Shown here: piece by piece, positions 18,709 to 27,918 of the stretch
Position numbering within the stretch: the first letter of the stretch is position 1
How the letters are laid out: each line of letters begins with the position of its first letter
Origin: Dinoroseobacter sp034111085
GTDB lineage: Bacteria; Pseudomonadota; Alphaproteobacteria; Rhodobacterales; Rhodobacteraceae
Direction: 5' to 3'
Length of the DNA stretch: 64,000 nucleotides
NCBI GenBank assembly: GCA_034111085.1
Contig: JAWUXZ010000047.1
Span: forward strand, 1 to 64,000
The notes under the pieces: model-generated
What the model saw: the letters and a program-made list of their open reading frames with translations, nothing else
Databases searched by the model: none
What the model was told of the DNA's origin: nothing
Made by a program: the position numbers and the translations under genes

Positions 18709-21110
18709 GACGCGCCGCGTTCTTAACCTTGTTATCACACTGGCGACGTCATCCCGGCCAGTTGTTAACCTTAGTGTTGGGTTTGTCGCTGGCCACCGCG
18801 CTTTGGTCTGGCGTCCAAGCCATCAACACCGAGGCGCGCGCGAGTTACGATGCTGCTGCCGAAAGTCTGGGCCAGAACAGCCTTGCAACGCTCGAGGGGC
18901 GCCAAGGCCCGATCCCGCAAACGCGTTTCGTCGATCTGCGCCGCGCCGGGTGGCTCGTTTCGCCGGTTCTCGAAGGCCGCTTGCGGGTCGGAGATCGTAG
19001 CGTCCGTTTGCGCGGATACGACCCTCTAACCGCCCCCCTCGCTGCGCAAGCCGTTGATCTCAGCGCTCCTGACGCGCTGACCAGCTTTCTCACGGGCACT
19101 GTCGGCTTTGCCCATCCCGAGACGCTCGCGAGCATTGATGCCACGCTGATCGACCTGCGCCTCACGCCGCAAGCGCGCCTGCCTCTCGGCGTCATCCTCA
19201 CCGATATTGGCGCGGCGCAACGCCTGCTTGAGGTCTCGGGCCAACTCAGCGCGCTGCTGGTTTGGCCCGATCAACCGCGCGGCCTTCCTAGTCTCGCCGA
19301 TATCGCCCCCGATCTGATCCGCACCGCCCCGCAATCGACCAGCGACGCGGCAAGGTTAACCGACAGCTTCCATCTTAACCTAACCGCGTTTGGCCTGCTG
19401 TCCTTCGCTGTCGGCCTTTTCATCGTCCACGCCGCAATCGGCCTCGCGTTTGAGCAGCGCCGACAGATGTTCCGCACTCTGCGCGCCCTCGGTCTGCCCA
19501 CGCGCAAATTGATCGAACTTCTCGCGATCGAGGTCGCAGTCCTTGCCCTGCTCGCTGGCGCTATCGGGGTGGCGCTCGGCTATTTGATCGCGGCAGCGCT
19601 TCTGCCCGATGTCGCCGCAACTTTGCGCGGTCTTTACGGAGCAGAGGTCACCGGCACCCTCGCGCTGCGCCCGGGCTGGTGGCTTTCGGGTCTAACCATC
19701 GCGTTCCTCGGGGCCGCCGTAGCCGCCGCTCAAAGCCTCTGGCGCGTTGCAAAGCTGCCGCTGCTTGCGCCCGCCCAACCCCGCGCATGGCTACGTGCGT
19801 CTGAGCGCGGGCTGCGGATCCAAGCCGGAATTGCGCTCGCATTCTTCGCCATTGCAGCCCTGTCTCTGACGCTCTTTTCCGGCCTGATCGCGGGATTCGT
19901 GATGCTTGCGGCCCTCCTGCTCGGGGCAGCACTTATCCTGCCGATCTTCCTGTCTGGCGCGCTAGCCCTTGGCGGTCGTTTGTCCAAATCAGCGCTCGGG
20001 CAGTGGTTTTGGGCCGATACACGCCACCAATTGCCCGGTCTCAGCCTCGCCCTGATGGCGTTGATGCTCGCGCTGGCGACAAATATCGGCGTCGGAACGA
20101 TGGTGTCCAGCTTTCGGCTGACTTTCACCGGTTGGCTCGACCAGCGCCTTGCGTCTGAATTTTATGTCACAGGCCGCGATCAGGCCGAGGCCGCTGATAT
20201 TCGCGAATTCCTTATCCCCCGCGTCGGCGCGATCTTGCCGATCTGGCGCATTGAAGGCGCGTTAGAAGGTCAGCCGGGCGAGGTTTTTGCCGTCGCTGAC
20301 CACCCCACCTACCGCGATAACTGGCCCCTGCTGCGGGCCCGTGCGCAGGTTTGGGACAGCGTAGCAGACGGGCAGGGCGTGTTGATTAACGAGCAGCTTT
20401 GGCGGCGCAGTGCGCTTAACTTGGGCGATCAGGTCGCCTTGCCAAACGGCCCAACCTTGCCCGTGCTGGGCGTTTATTCCGACTACGGGAACCCCAAGGG
20501 GCAGGTCATGCTGGGCCTCGCGCGGTTTGAGGCAACTTATCCAGACGCGCCCGGTCTTGGTTTCGCGGTTCGCATTGCGCCAGACAAGGTGGAGGATTTG
20601 CGCAATGATCTGGCTGAACGGTTCAAGCTGCCCGACACGCTGATGATCGATCAGGCGCAGGTTAAATCCTTCTCGCTTGGCGTGTTTGAGCGGACGTTTG
20701 CCGTATCCGCAGCACTTAACATCCTGACCCTCGGCGTTGCGGGCTTTGCTATGCTCACGTCGCTACTAACCCTCGCTACCATGCGCTTGCCACAACTCGC
20801 GCCTGTTTGGGCGCTTGGGCTAACGCGCGCACGGCTCGCACGACTAGAACTGCTCCGTGCGGCCCTGCTCGCAGCGCTTACTGCAATCGCCGCCTTGCCC
20901 GTCGGTCTCGCGCTCGCATGGGCCCTTCTGGCGGTGGTGAATGTCGAGGCATTTGGCTGGCGCCTACCTATGTTCCTCTTCCCCGGTCAATGGGCCTTGC
21001 TCGGCGCACTTGCGCTGGCCGCAGCCTTGCTTGCAGCCCTTTGGCCTGTGCGCAAACTGGCGACAACGCCGCCCGGGGATCTATTAAAGGTGTTTGCTAA
21101 TGAACGCTAA
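18705..21110 (+). CDS. FtsX/YbbP-like ABC permease
   Basis: This 801-residue inner-membrane protein has one N-terminal membrane segment (residues ~15-37), a periplasmic region to about 225, and a bundle of segments from 228 to 460. A second periplasmic region runs to about 650, with a last group of segments to 790. This duplicated FtsX-like plan and the length match E. coli YbbP, and look like AttF and AttG joined in one chain. It is translationally coupled to the ATPase upstream and overlaps the AttH-like gene by 11 bases. It probably extrudes or extracts a lipid-linked substrate, but the substrate is inferred only. Confidence 0.88.
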   Translation: MRRAAFLTLLSHWRRHPGQLLTLVLGLSLATALWSGVQAINTEARASYDAAAESLGQNSLATLEGRQGPIPQTRFVDLRRAGWLVSPVLEGRLRVGDRSVRLRGYDPLTAPLAAQAVDLSAPDALTSFLTGTVGFAHPETLASIDATLIDLRLTPQARLPLGVILTDIGAAQRLLEVSGQLSALLVWPDQPRGLPSLADIAPDLIRTAPQSTSDAARLTDSFHLNLTAFGLLSFAVGLFIVHAAIGLAFEQRRQMFRTLRALGLPTRKLIELLAIEVAVLALLAGAIGVALGYLIAAALLPDVAATLRGLYGAEVTGTLALRPGWWLSGLTIAFLGAAVAAAQSLWRVAKLPLLAPAQPRAWLRASERGLRIQAGIALAFFAIAALSLTLFSGLIAGFVMLAALLLGAALILPIFLSGALALGGRLSKSALGQWFWADTRHQLPGLSLALMALMLALATNIGVGTMVSSFRLTFTGWLDQRLASEFYVTGRDQAEAADIREFLIPRVGAILPIWRIEGALEGQPGEVFAVADHPTYRDNWPLLRARAQVWDSVADGQGVLINEQLWRRSALNLGDQVALPNGPTLPVLGVYSDYGNPKGQVMLGLARFEATYPDAPGLGFAVRIAPDKVEDLRNDLAERFKLPDTLMIDQAQVKSFSLGVFERTFAVSAALNILTLGVAGFAMLTSLLTLATMRLPQLAPVWALGLTRARLARLELLRAALLAALTAIAALPVGLALAWALLAVVNVEAFGWRLPMFLFPGQWALLGALALAAALLAALWPVRKLATTPPGDLLKVFANER

Positions 21111-22161
21111 AGCCCTGATCATAAGTCTATTCCTCGCAAGTCCAGTCACTGCGCAAGGCTTCGCGGGCCTCGGGACCAGCACTTCTGATGACTTCGCTGT
21201 GCCCACACCCAATCCGATCTTTGCCTTCCCCGAAGACCACGGACCGCATCCTGATTACCGCATCGAATGGTGGTATCTGACCGCCACGCTGTCAGGTGAG
21301 GATGGCCAAGACTACGGCATCCAATGGACGCTGTTTCGCTCCGCACTCGCGCCTGTTCGTACTGAAACATGGGACAGCCCGCAAATCTGGATGGGGCACG
21401 CGGGTCTGACCACAAAAGACGCGCATTTCCACGCCGAACGCCTCGCTCGTGACGCCACTGGCCAAGCCGGGGTGGAGGCCGCGCCCTTCGAAGCGTGGAT
21501 CGACGATTGGCAAATGCTCAGCACCGCCGGGCCGGACCAAGACGCGATTTCAGCGCTTAGCCTGACCGCGCGCGGGGCCGATTGGTCTTATGATCTCGCG
21601 CTAAACGCCCAAGGTCCGCTGGTGTTTCATGGCGAGGGCGGCTTCTCGGTTAAGTCCGATACCGGACAGGCTAGCTATTATTATTCGCAGCCTTTCTACA
21701 CCATCGAGGGCACGCTTGATCTGCCCAGCGGTCCCGTTGCGGTCACGGGCCAAGGCTGGCTTGACCGCGAATGGTCCAGCCAACCGCTCGCCGGGGATCA
21801 GCGCGGGTGGGATTGGTTTTCACTGCAGTTTGAGGACGGGTCCAAGATGATGGGGTTCCAGTTGCGCGACAGCAGCGATGATGGCTTCACCTCCGCAACA
21901 TGGATCGAGGCAGATGGCACATCGACAGCACTGCCGCCGCGCGCCTTGCAGGTTGCGCCGGTCGAGACAACTCAGGTGGAAGGGCGCGAGGTGCCGGTTA
22001 TTTGGCGGTTAGAACTGCCTGAAAAGGGCCTCGACATCACCACAACTGCGCTGAACCCGTTGTCTTGGATGCCGACGCTGTTTCCGTATTGGGAAGGCCC
22101 GATCCGGTTTGAGGGCACGCATGCGGGGCGCGGTTACCTCGAGATGACAGGATATGAGTAG
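21100..22161 (+). CDS. AttH/CrtC-like lipocalin-fold secreted protein
   Basis: This 353-residue protein has a signal peptide (MNAKALIISLFLASPVTAQG, no lipobox) and the marks of the AttH family (DUF2006, related to carotenoid 1,2-hydratase CrtC): RIEWWYLTATL near 52, WLDREWSSQPL near 225 and GWDWFSLQ near 242. It is tandem lipocalin-like, acting in the periplasm. The ATG at 21100 lies inside the end of the permease gene. The conserved linkage with MacB-type ABC genes suggests that AttH accepts or chaperones a hydrophobic substrate. A carotenoid hydratase role is unlikely, since no carotenoid genes are nearby. Confidence 0.88.
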   Translation: MNAKALIISLFLASPVTAQGFAGLGTSTSDDFAVPTPNPIFAFPEDHGPHPDYRIEWWYLTATLSGEDGQDYGIQWTLFRSALAPVRTETWDSPQIWMGHAGLTTKDAHFHAERLARDATGQAGVEAAPFEAWIDDWQMLSTAGPDQDAISALSLTARGADWSYDLALNAQGPLVFHGEGGFSVKSDTGQASYYYSQPFYTIEGTLDLPSGPVAVTGQGWLDREWSSQPLAGDQRGWDWFSLQFEDGSKMMGFQLRDSSDDGFTSATWIEADGTSTALPPRALQVAPVETTQVEGREVPVIWRLELPEKGLDITTTALNPLSWMPTLFPYWEGPIRFEGTHAGRGYLEMTGYE

Positions 22162-22179
22162 ACCTGACAACATCGCCTG

Positions 22180-23664
22180 CTAGCCCGCCACAAACAGCGG
22201 AAACGTCACCGCCAGCGCCCATGCCAGCACTGTGCCTGCGCCCAGTCCAACGGCCAAGGACGATCCTGTGCGCCGCCCGATCCAGCCGCCGATTAGCCCG
22301 AAGATCAGGAAAAACAGTACGATCACTGGCAAGATGATCAACAAAAAGTACAGCTGCTCAAAATCAAGCGCGACAGCTCCGGCGAGCGACGCCAAAAAGA
22401 TCGTCCGCGCGGTAAACGCTCGCGCCCAGCCTGCATGTCCGGCCTCCAGCAAGCGCGCCTCGCCGATCATGTAGGGGATTGCGCCAAGTGCCACGGCGAG
22501 CACGATCAACGGTCGCGGTCCGGCAGGCACGAAGGACACCACATAGCGGTCCAAAACACCGCCGAAGATCACGATTCCAAAGACCGCAAATGCCAGTGCA
22601 GCAGGGCCGTTCAGCCGTCCCAAGCGGTGGCCAAACCCGCGCAATGTCAACAGCGTTAAGCCGCCATACAGTGCCAAATGCAGTGCAAGATAGTCGGCGA
22701 CCAATACGGGCAAAACCCGCGTATCAAAGGTCGATAGCAACAGCGGCGTCGTGATTGCTGGGATAAAGGCCGCGATCCAAAACTCGGTGCGTGTCGGGGC
22801 AGACGGGCGCGCGCCTTTGATCAACAGTGCCGATAGCGGCCACGCAAGTGCGACCAGCCCCGCCAAAGTTAGCATGATCCCGAGCCCCATGTCGGCCACC
22901 GGACCCACCGATCCGCGCCCGAACCGATCATTCAGCCAATCACGCGCGGCACGCAATCCGGTCTTGGAATAGAGCACGCCGATATGTTCCACCATTGGTG
23001 CCACCACCGCGCGCCGCACCACTTCGCCGGAAGCTGAGGTTGCAGTCGCGCCTTCCTCGGCAATTGGGGCGACCAATCGCAGGACGCGCAGGGCTTCGGT
23101 CCGCAACACCCCTTCCCATTCGCCCGTAATCATCAGCAACTGGCGCGGCGTGGCTTCGCTCGCGGCTTGCGAGAACATCGAGATCGCCACAACCGGACCA
23201 ACTCTCGGGTCACGCGCGGCTTGCCTGACGACAATATCCGTCGCCATCGAATGGCCAAGAAGGGCGACCCGACCATCAACGCCGTCCAGTCCCAGCGCGT
23301 AATTGATCACCTCTGCGGTTTGATCCATCAACAGCTGCGTGGTGTTCTCATTCGTCTCGACATCGCCTGACATCGGATCGGGATGTCGCCCGTGGCCCAG
23401 AAAATCGAAGCTAACCGCGATATAGCCTGCCTGCGCCAATGTCAGCGCGTAGGGCTTCATCAAGGGTCGCGATCCGGCAAATCCATGCGCAATCACCACC
23501 ACCGGGGCCGCGCCCATGCCCGACTGACGGAAGACAGACACCGGCGTCCTGCCGACCCGGTCTGACGTGATCTCGACCGCACCTTGCGCCCCGTGCAATT
23601 GGCTAAGGCCGACGCCGGTTACGATCAGGGCAAGGATCAAAACGATGACGCGTGCAGCTGACAT
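22180..23664 (-). CDS. Alpha/beta hydrolase with C-terminal membrane domain
   Basis: The 494-residue protein begins with a membrane segment (about residues 4-22), followed by an alpha/beta hydrolase fold. The fold has the oxyanion strand VVVIAHGFAGS, SFDFLGHGRH and the nucleophile elbow GHSMAT. From about residue 260 to the end it has roughly seven to eight hydrophobic segments. The soluble domain should lie outside the cytoplasmic membrane. The substrate is unknown. The start at 23664 is the first methionine that gives a sensible signal anchor. It converges on the AttH-like gene (18 bases) and is divergent from the SelD fusion. Confidence 0.8.
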   Translation of the reverse strand: MSAARVIVLILALIVTGVGLSQLHGAQGAVEITSDRVGRTPVSVFRQSGMGAAPVVVIAHGFAGSRPLMKPYALTLAQAGYIAVSFDFLGHGRHPDPMSGDVETNENTTQLLMDQTAEVINYALGLDGVDGRVALLGHSMATDIVVRQAARDPRVGPVVAISMFSQAASEATPRQLLMITGEWEGVLRTEALRVLRLVAPIAEEGATATSASGEVVRRAVVAPMVEHIGVLYSKTGLRAARDWLNDRFGRGSVGPVADMGLGIMLTLAGLVALAWPLSALLIKGARPSAPTRTEFWIAAFIPAITTPLLLSTFDTRVLPVLVADYLALHLALYGGLTLLTLRGFGHRLGRLNGPAALAFAVFGIVIFGGVLDRYVVSFVPAGPRPLIVLAVALGAIPYMIGEARLLEAGHAGWARAFTARTIFLASLAGAVALDFEQLYFLLIILPVIVLFFLIFGLIGGWIGRRTGSSLAVGLGAGTVLAWALAVTFPLFVAG

Positions 23665-23761
23665 TTGCGCGAGGCTCCGTGATTGCGACGCCACCACGCC
23701 TCGTCATTCTGGCGGGCTGCGTCTAGGACTGATGTGTTCACATTTAGCGGAGCCTGCCCCG

Positions 23762-25909
23762 ATGCACAGCCCCCAAGGCCCGGTTCTTCCTCTGACACGC
23801 GATCTGGTGCTGATCGGGGGCGGCCATACTCATGCGCTGGTGCTGCGCGGTTTGGCGATGAAACCGATCCCCGGCGTGCGGCTGACCCTGATCAATCCAG
23901 ATGCCACCGCGCCCTATTCGGGGATGCTGCCGGGACATGTGGCTGGCCATTACAGCCGCCGTGATCTGGAAATTGATCTGGTCCGCCTCGCTCGCGCCGC
24001 GAATGCGCGCCTTGTGATGGACCGCGCCGTTGGTTTTGATCGCGAGGCCGGGCGCGTGCTTTTGCAAAACCGCCCCCCCGTGGCCTATGATGTCGCCGCT
24101 ATCGACATTGGGATTACGTCCGATCTGCCCAGCCTGCTTGGTTTCACCGAACATGCCGTGCCTGCCAAACCCCTCGGTCCTATGGCCGCGCGGTGGGAGG
24201 CGCATGTCGCGTTGCAAAACCCCGGTCCCGTCATCATTCTCGGCGGTGGCGTCGCGGGGGTAGAGCTTGCAATGGCCTGCGCCCACCGACTTTCCGGGCG
24301 CGCTTGCGTCACCGTCATTGATCGCGGCGAACTGTTGGAAGAGCTGTCGCCGTCGACCCGCAAGACTTTGCTCGATGCGCTTAATTCCAACGGCGTCCAG
24401 ATGCTGCCGAACACCAGCATCACCGAAATCGCCGCCGATCATGTGGTGATAGGCGGCGGCGATACACTTCCCGCCGCGCTCGTGATCGGGGCCGCTGGGG
24501 CTAAGGCCCAAGACTGGCTGCAAGACACCGGACTTACGCTGGATAACGGGTTTGTCGTCGTCGATGAGCACCTTCAAACCAGTGATCCCGCCCTCTATGC
24601 CGCTGGCGATTGCGCCCATATGCGCGCCAATCCCCGGCCTAAAGCTGGTGTGTTCGCCGTACGCCAAGCGCCTGTTTTGCTGCATAATTTGCGCGCTGAT
24701 CTCATCGGGGGTCGCCGCAAAAGCTACGTGCCTCAAAGCGATTACCTCAAACTGATCTCGCTGGGTGGCAAGCGCGCAGTGGCCGACAAAGCGGGCTTTC
24801 GCGTCGCGGGCGCGCTGTTGTGGAAGTTGAAGAATAAGATCGATCAGGACTTCATGGAGAAGTTCGCCGATCTGCCAAAAATGCCGACCCCGCTTGCACC
24901 TGCAGGCGCCGCCCTAGGGGTGCGCGAGGCGGTTGAAGCCGCCCCATTATGCGGTGGATGTGGTGCGAAGGTCGGGTCTGATGACCTCGATAGCGCGCTC
25001 GCCGCCCTGCCCAAACCAACCCGCGCTGATGTGCTGTCCAAGGCCGGAGATGACGCCGCGATTCTTGCTCATAAAGACGGCGTTCAAGTCCTCAGCACTG
25101 ACCACCTGCGCGCGATTACCGAGGATCCGTGGCTGATGGCCCGCATTGCCCTCGTCCATGCGCTGGGCGACGTTTGGGCGATGGGGGCCGCGCCGCAAGC
25201 CGTGTTATCGAGCGTTATTCTGCCGCAAATGTCCCCCAAAATGCAGCGCGAGACCTTACGCGAAATCACCACAGCGATCACCGATTTGCTTGGCCCGCTT
25301 GGGGCCGAACTTGTTGGTGGCCACACCACCCAAGGCGCGGAACTGACGCTTGGATTTACCGTCACAGGCCTTGCGAAATCCCCGATTACGCTGGCTGGCG
25401 CGCGCCCCGGTGATGCGCTGATCTTGACGCGTCCCATCGGCACTGGTGTGTTGCTGGCGGCTGAAATGCAAAGCGCCGCCGATGGCCGAGACGTGGCCGC
25501 GATGCTGAACGCGATGGCACTGCCGCAGACAAAATCCGCCGCTGAGCTGGTGCCTCACGCCCACGCGATGACCGATGTGACAGGCTTCGGCCTCGCTGGG
25601 CATTTGTCGCGGATGTGTCAGGCCTCAGGTGTTGGGGCTGAGCTGCAGACCGAGGCCATCCAAACCTATCCCGGTGCGATCACGGCTGTCGAAAACGGTA
25701 TCCGGTCCAGCCTCTATCCTGCGAACCGCGCGACCTTGCCTGATTTCACCACCGCCAGTCCAAAGGCCGAGCTTCTCTTTGATCCGCAAACCTGTGGTGG
25801 TCTTCTCGCCGCCATCTCCGCGACTGAAGCCGAAGTGCTTTGCAACAAAATCGAGGGCGCGCATATCATCGGCCACATCACAGACGGTGGCGGTATCACA
25901 ACCCGCTAA
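23762..25909 (+). CDS. selD: NADH dehydrogenase-like / selenophosphate synthase fusion
   Basis: The 715-residue protein joins two enzymes. Residues 1-360 are a pyridine-nucleotide disulphide oxidoreductase (FAD site LVLIGGGHTHALV near 16, second dinucleotide site IILGGGVAGVELA near 157, FAD motif ALYAAGDCAHM). Residues ~395-715 are SelD, which makes selenophosphate from selenide and ATP. The SelD catalytic pair is Cys400 and Lys403 (GGCGAK), encoded by TGT rather than a selenocysteine TGA. A glycine-rich ATP region (GDDAAI, VGGHTTQGAEL) follows. GGAG lies nine bases before the ATG. Such fusions are known in bacteria; the N-domain may supply reduced selenium, which is inferred. The end overlaps selU by 14 bases. 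Confidence 0.93.
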   Translation: MHSPQGPVLPLTRDLVLIGGGHTHALVLRGLAMKPIPGVRLTLINPDATAPYSGMLPGHVAGHYSRRDLEIDLVRLARAANARLVMDRAVGFDREAGRVLLQNRPPVAYDVAAIDIGITSDLPSLLGFTEHAVPAKPLGPMAARWEAHVALQNPGPVIILGGGVAGVELAMACAHRLSGRACVTVIDRGELLEELSPSTRKTLLDALNSNGVQMLPNTSITEIAADHVVIGGGDTLPAALVIGAAGAKAQDWLQDTGLTLDNGFVVVDEHLQTSDPALYAAGDCAHMRANPRPKAGVFAVRQAPVLLHNLRADLIGGRRKSYVPQSDYLKLISLGGKRAVADKAGFRVAGALLWKLKNKIDQDFMEKFADLPKMPTPLAPAGAALGVREAVEAAPLCGGCGAKVGSDDLDSALAALPKPTRADVLSKAGDDAAILAHKDGVQVLSTDHLRAITEDPWLMARIALVHALGDVWAMGAAPQAVLSSVILPQMSPKMQRETLREITTAITDLLGPLGAELVGGHTTQGAELTLGFTVTGLAKSPITLAGARPGDALILTRPIGTGVLLAAEMQSAADGRDVAAMLNAMALPQTKSAAELVPHAHAMTDVTGFGLAGHLSRMCQASGVGAELQTEAIQTYPGAITAVENGIRSSLYPANRATLPDFTTASPKAELLFDPQTCGGLLAAISATEAEVLCNKIEGAHIIGHITDGGGITTR

Positions 25910-26936
25910 GCCGCGCCTCGATCTCGCCTGCAAGCGCGTCCAAGGCCATCGGGTCAAGCCGCTCGGTCACAACTTCGGTCCCATCTTGCGCGCGGGCCTT
26001 GCCGTAGCGCGCGTCATAATGCTGGACCATCAGTTCTTCGGTAAACGCACGGTAATTGCCGGCACCCGTCAAGGCCCGCCAGCGCGTCATGGTCTCGCCC
26101 GAATGCATTGGTTCCAAAGCCGCCAAGCCAGCCGCAAGCCCCGCCGGGTTCGCCCACAAATCGGCATAGGCCCCGGTCAAATAATCGGCGCGCGCCTCTA
26201 TCGGTGCGACAATCCGAATGCGCGGCGCAACTTTCATCGCGGCCCAAATCGTCGGCGGCACAATGCGCGCCCCAACCTTGCTGCTTTCGGCCTCTATTAC
26301 CACCGGACGTGAGGGATCAAACCCCTCCATCGCTTCGGCCAAGACACCCTCAAAATGCTTCTGGCTCGGCTGCCCGCCTGCGCGCGCACCAAAAGCCGAG
26401 CCTCGATGATTTGCGGCCCCCTCAAGGTCGAGCACCTGCACCCCGCGCCCTGCCAACAAATGCAGCAGGTCGGTTTTCGCGGTCCCGGTATGGCCGTCCA
26501 GCAAGATCACGCGCGGTGCAAAAGTTGTCTCGTAACAATTTCTTGCGACCAACGTGCGGTAGCTCTTATAGCCGCCCTCAATCGTATCAGCGCGCCAGCC
26601 AACTTGGCTTAGATAACTGGCAAACGCGCCCGAGCGCTGTCCGCCACGCCAGCAATAGACCAGTGGACGCCAGCCGCCGTCTCGCTCGGCCAATGGCCCT
26701 TCAAGATGTGCTGCGATATTGCGCGCGACCATTGCAGCGCCAACCTTACGCGCCCGAAACCGGCTTTCGCGCACATAGATTGTGCCCACAACCGCGCGCT
26801 CATCATTGCTCAGTGACGGCATATTGACCGCGCCGGGAATGTGATCTTCTGCATATTCCGCAGGCGAGCGCGCGTCGATGATCTGGTCAAATGGCAGTGA
26901 TTTTAAGTCCGAAAGCTGTGACAGAGTTTGGGGCAT
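25896..26936 (-). CDS. mnmH: tRNA 2-selenouridine synthase
   Basis: MnmH (SelU/YbbB) replaces sulfur by selenium in the wobble base 2-thiouridine-34 of tRNAs for Lys, Glu and Gln, via a geranylated intermediate, using selenophosphate. The 346-residue protein has an N-terminal rhodanese domain with the active cysteine in VYCWRGGQRSGAF (about 95) and a P-loop domain (DGHTGTAKTDLL near 145). It starts in a TGATG overlap with trhO, so the two are one operon. The selenophosphate synthase gene faces it. This supplies a clear use for SelD in a locus without selA or selB in view. Confidence 0.93.
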   Translation of the reverse strand: MPQTLSQLSDLKSLPFDQIIDARSPAEYAEDHIPGAVNMPSLSNDERAVVGTIYVRESRFRARKVGAAMVARNIAAHLEGPLAERDGGWRPLVYCWRGGQRSGAFASYLSQVGWRADTIEGGYKSYRTLVARNCYETTFAPRVILLDGHTGTAKTDLLHLLAGRGVQVLDLEGAANHRGSAFGARAGGQPSQKHFEGVLAEAMEGFDPSRPVVIEAESSKVGARIVPPTIWAAMKVAPRIRIVAPIEARADYLTGAYADLWANPAGLAAGLAALEPMHSGETMTRWRALTGAGNYRAFTEELMVQHYDARYGKARAQDGTEVVTERLDPMALDALAGEIEARLSGL

Positions 26937-27844
26937 CAGCCGTCCCTCGACAAATGGTTCTCGCCGCGTGCATGCGACAGCGCGATCTGCTTTTGCCGTT
27001 CGCGAAAGCGCCCGCGATCTGCTTCTGAATGCTGGGCCAAACACTGGTGGCAACTCACGCCCATCTCAAACTCAGGGCGCTTCATATCCGCAGGTTCAAT
27101 CGGGCGGCGGCAAGCACGGCACAACAAATGCGTGCCCTCAGCCAGCCCATGTTCGACCGACACACGCTCGTCGAACACAAAACATGATCCGTCCCAGAGG
27201 CTATCATCCTTGGGCACCTCTTCGAGGTATTTTAGGATGCCACCTTTCAGATGAAACACCTCTTCAACACCTTGGCTCATCAAGTAATTCGTCGATTTCT
27301 CGCACCGAATGCCACCCGTGCAGAACATCGCAATTCGCTTGTTATGGAACCGTTCGGAGTTGTCTTCCCACCATTTCGGAAATTCCCGAAAGCTCTCGGT
27401 GCCCGGATCTACTGCGCCCCGAAACGTGCCAATGGCGACTTCATAGTCGTTGCGCGTATCAATCACGGCCACGTCCGGCGCAGAAATCAGCGCGTTCCAA
27501 TCGACCGGATCGACATAGCGCCCGACAGCACATGTCGGATCTACATCCGGCTGGCCCATCGTCACAATCTCGCGCTTCAGGCGCACCTTCAGCCGACCAA
27601 ATGGCATCTCAGTGGCGAAGCTCTGTTTCCACTCCAACTCTGCACATCCGGGCAGGCCGCGCAGATGCGCGAGCACCGCGTCGATCCCATCGCGCGTACC
27701 GGCAATCGTGCCATTCACGCCTTCGCCCGCGATCAAAAGCGATCCGCGCACGCCTTGATCCTCGCCAAGCGCGCGTAAGGGCGGCACAAGCGCTTCGGGA
27801 TCGGCAAACCGGGTGAAATGATAAAGGGCTGCAACGGTGAACAT
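26936..27844 (-). CDS. trhO: Oxygen-dependent tRNA uridine(34) hydroxylase TrhO
   Basis: TrhO (YceA) uses molecular oxygen to hydroxylate wobble uridine-34 at C5, giving ho5U. The 302-residue protein has the YceA N-domain (GVNGTIAG near 45), the rhodanese loop FCTGGIRCEKS (near 175) with the catalytic cysteine, and a Cys-rich C-terminus (CRACRRPI...CHQC). I start at the ATG 27844 by family length; the ribosome binding site is poor. It shares an operon with mnmH, so both wobble-uridine enzymes are made together. The gene is divergent from pncA. Confidence 0.93.
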   Translation of the reverse strand: MFTVAALYHFTRFADPEALVPPLRALGEDQGVRGSLLIAGEGVNGTIAGTRDGIDAVLAHLRGLPGCAELEWKQSFATEMPFGRLKVRLKREIVTMGQPDVDPTCAVGRYVDPVDWNALISAPDVAVIDTRNDYEVAIGTFRGAVDPGTESFREFPKWWEDNSERFHNKRIAMFCTGGIRCEKSTNYLMSQGVEEVFHLKGGILKYLEEVPKDDSLWDGSCFVFDERVSVEHGLAEGTHLLCRACRRPIEPADMKRPEFEMGVSCHQCLAQHSEADRGRFRERQKQIALSHARGENHLSRDG

Positions 27845-27918
27845 ATGCGGCCAGATACGCCGTTGCGCTTGGGGCGGCAAGGCTTAGGGTGGCGGGCAAA
27901 TTGCCAGTGAGGCTTGAT

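Noticed and set aside
24959..24961. Possible selenocysteine at the SelD active site
   Set aside because: The codon is TGT (cysteine), so no UGA recoding is needed.
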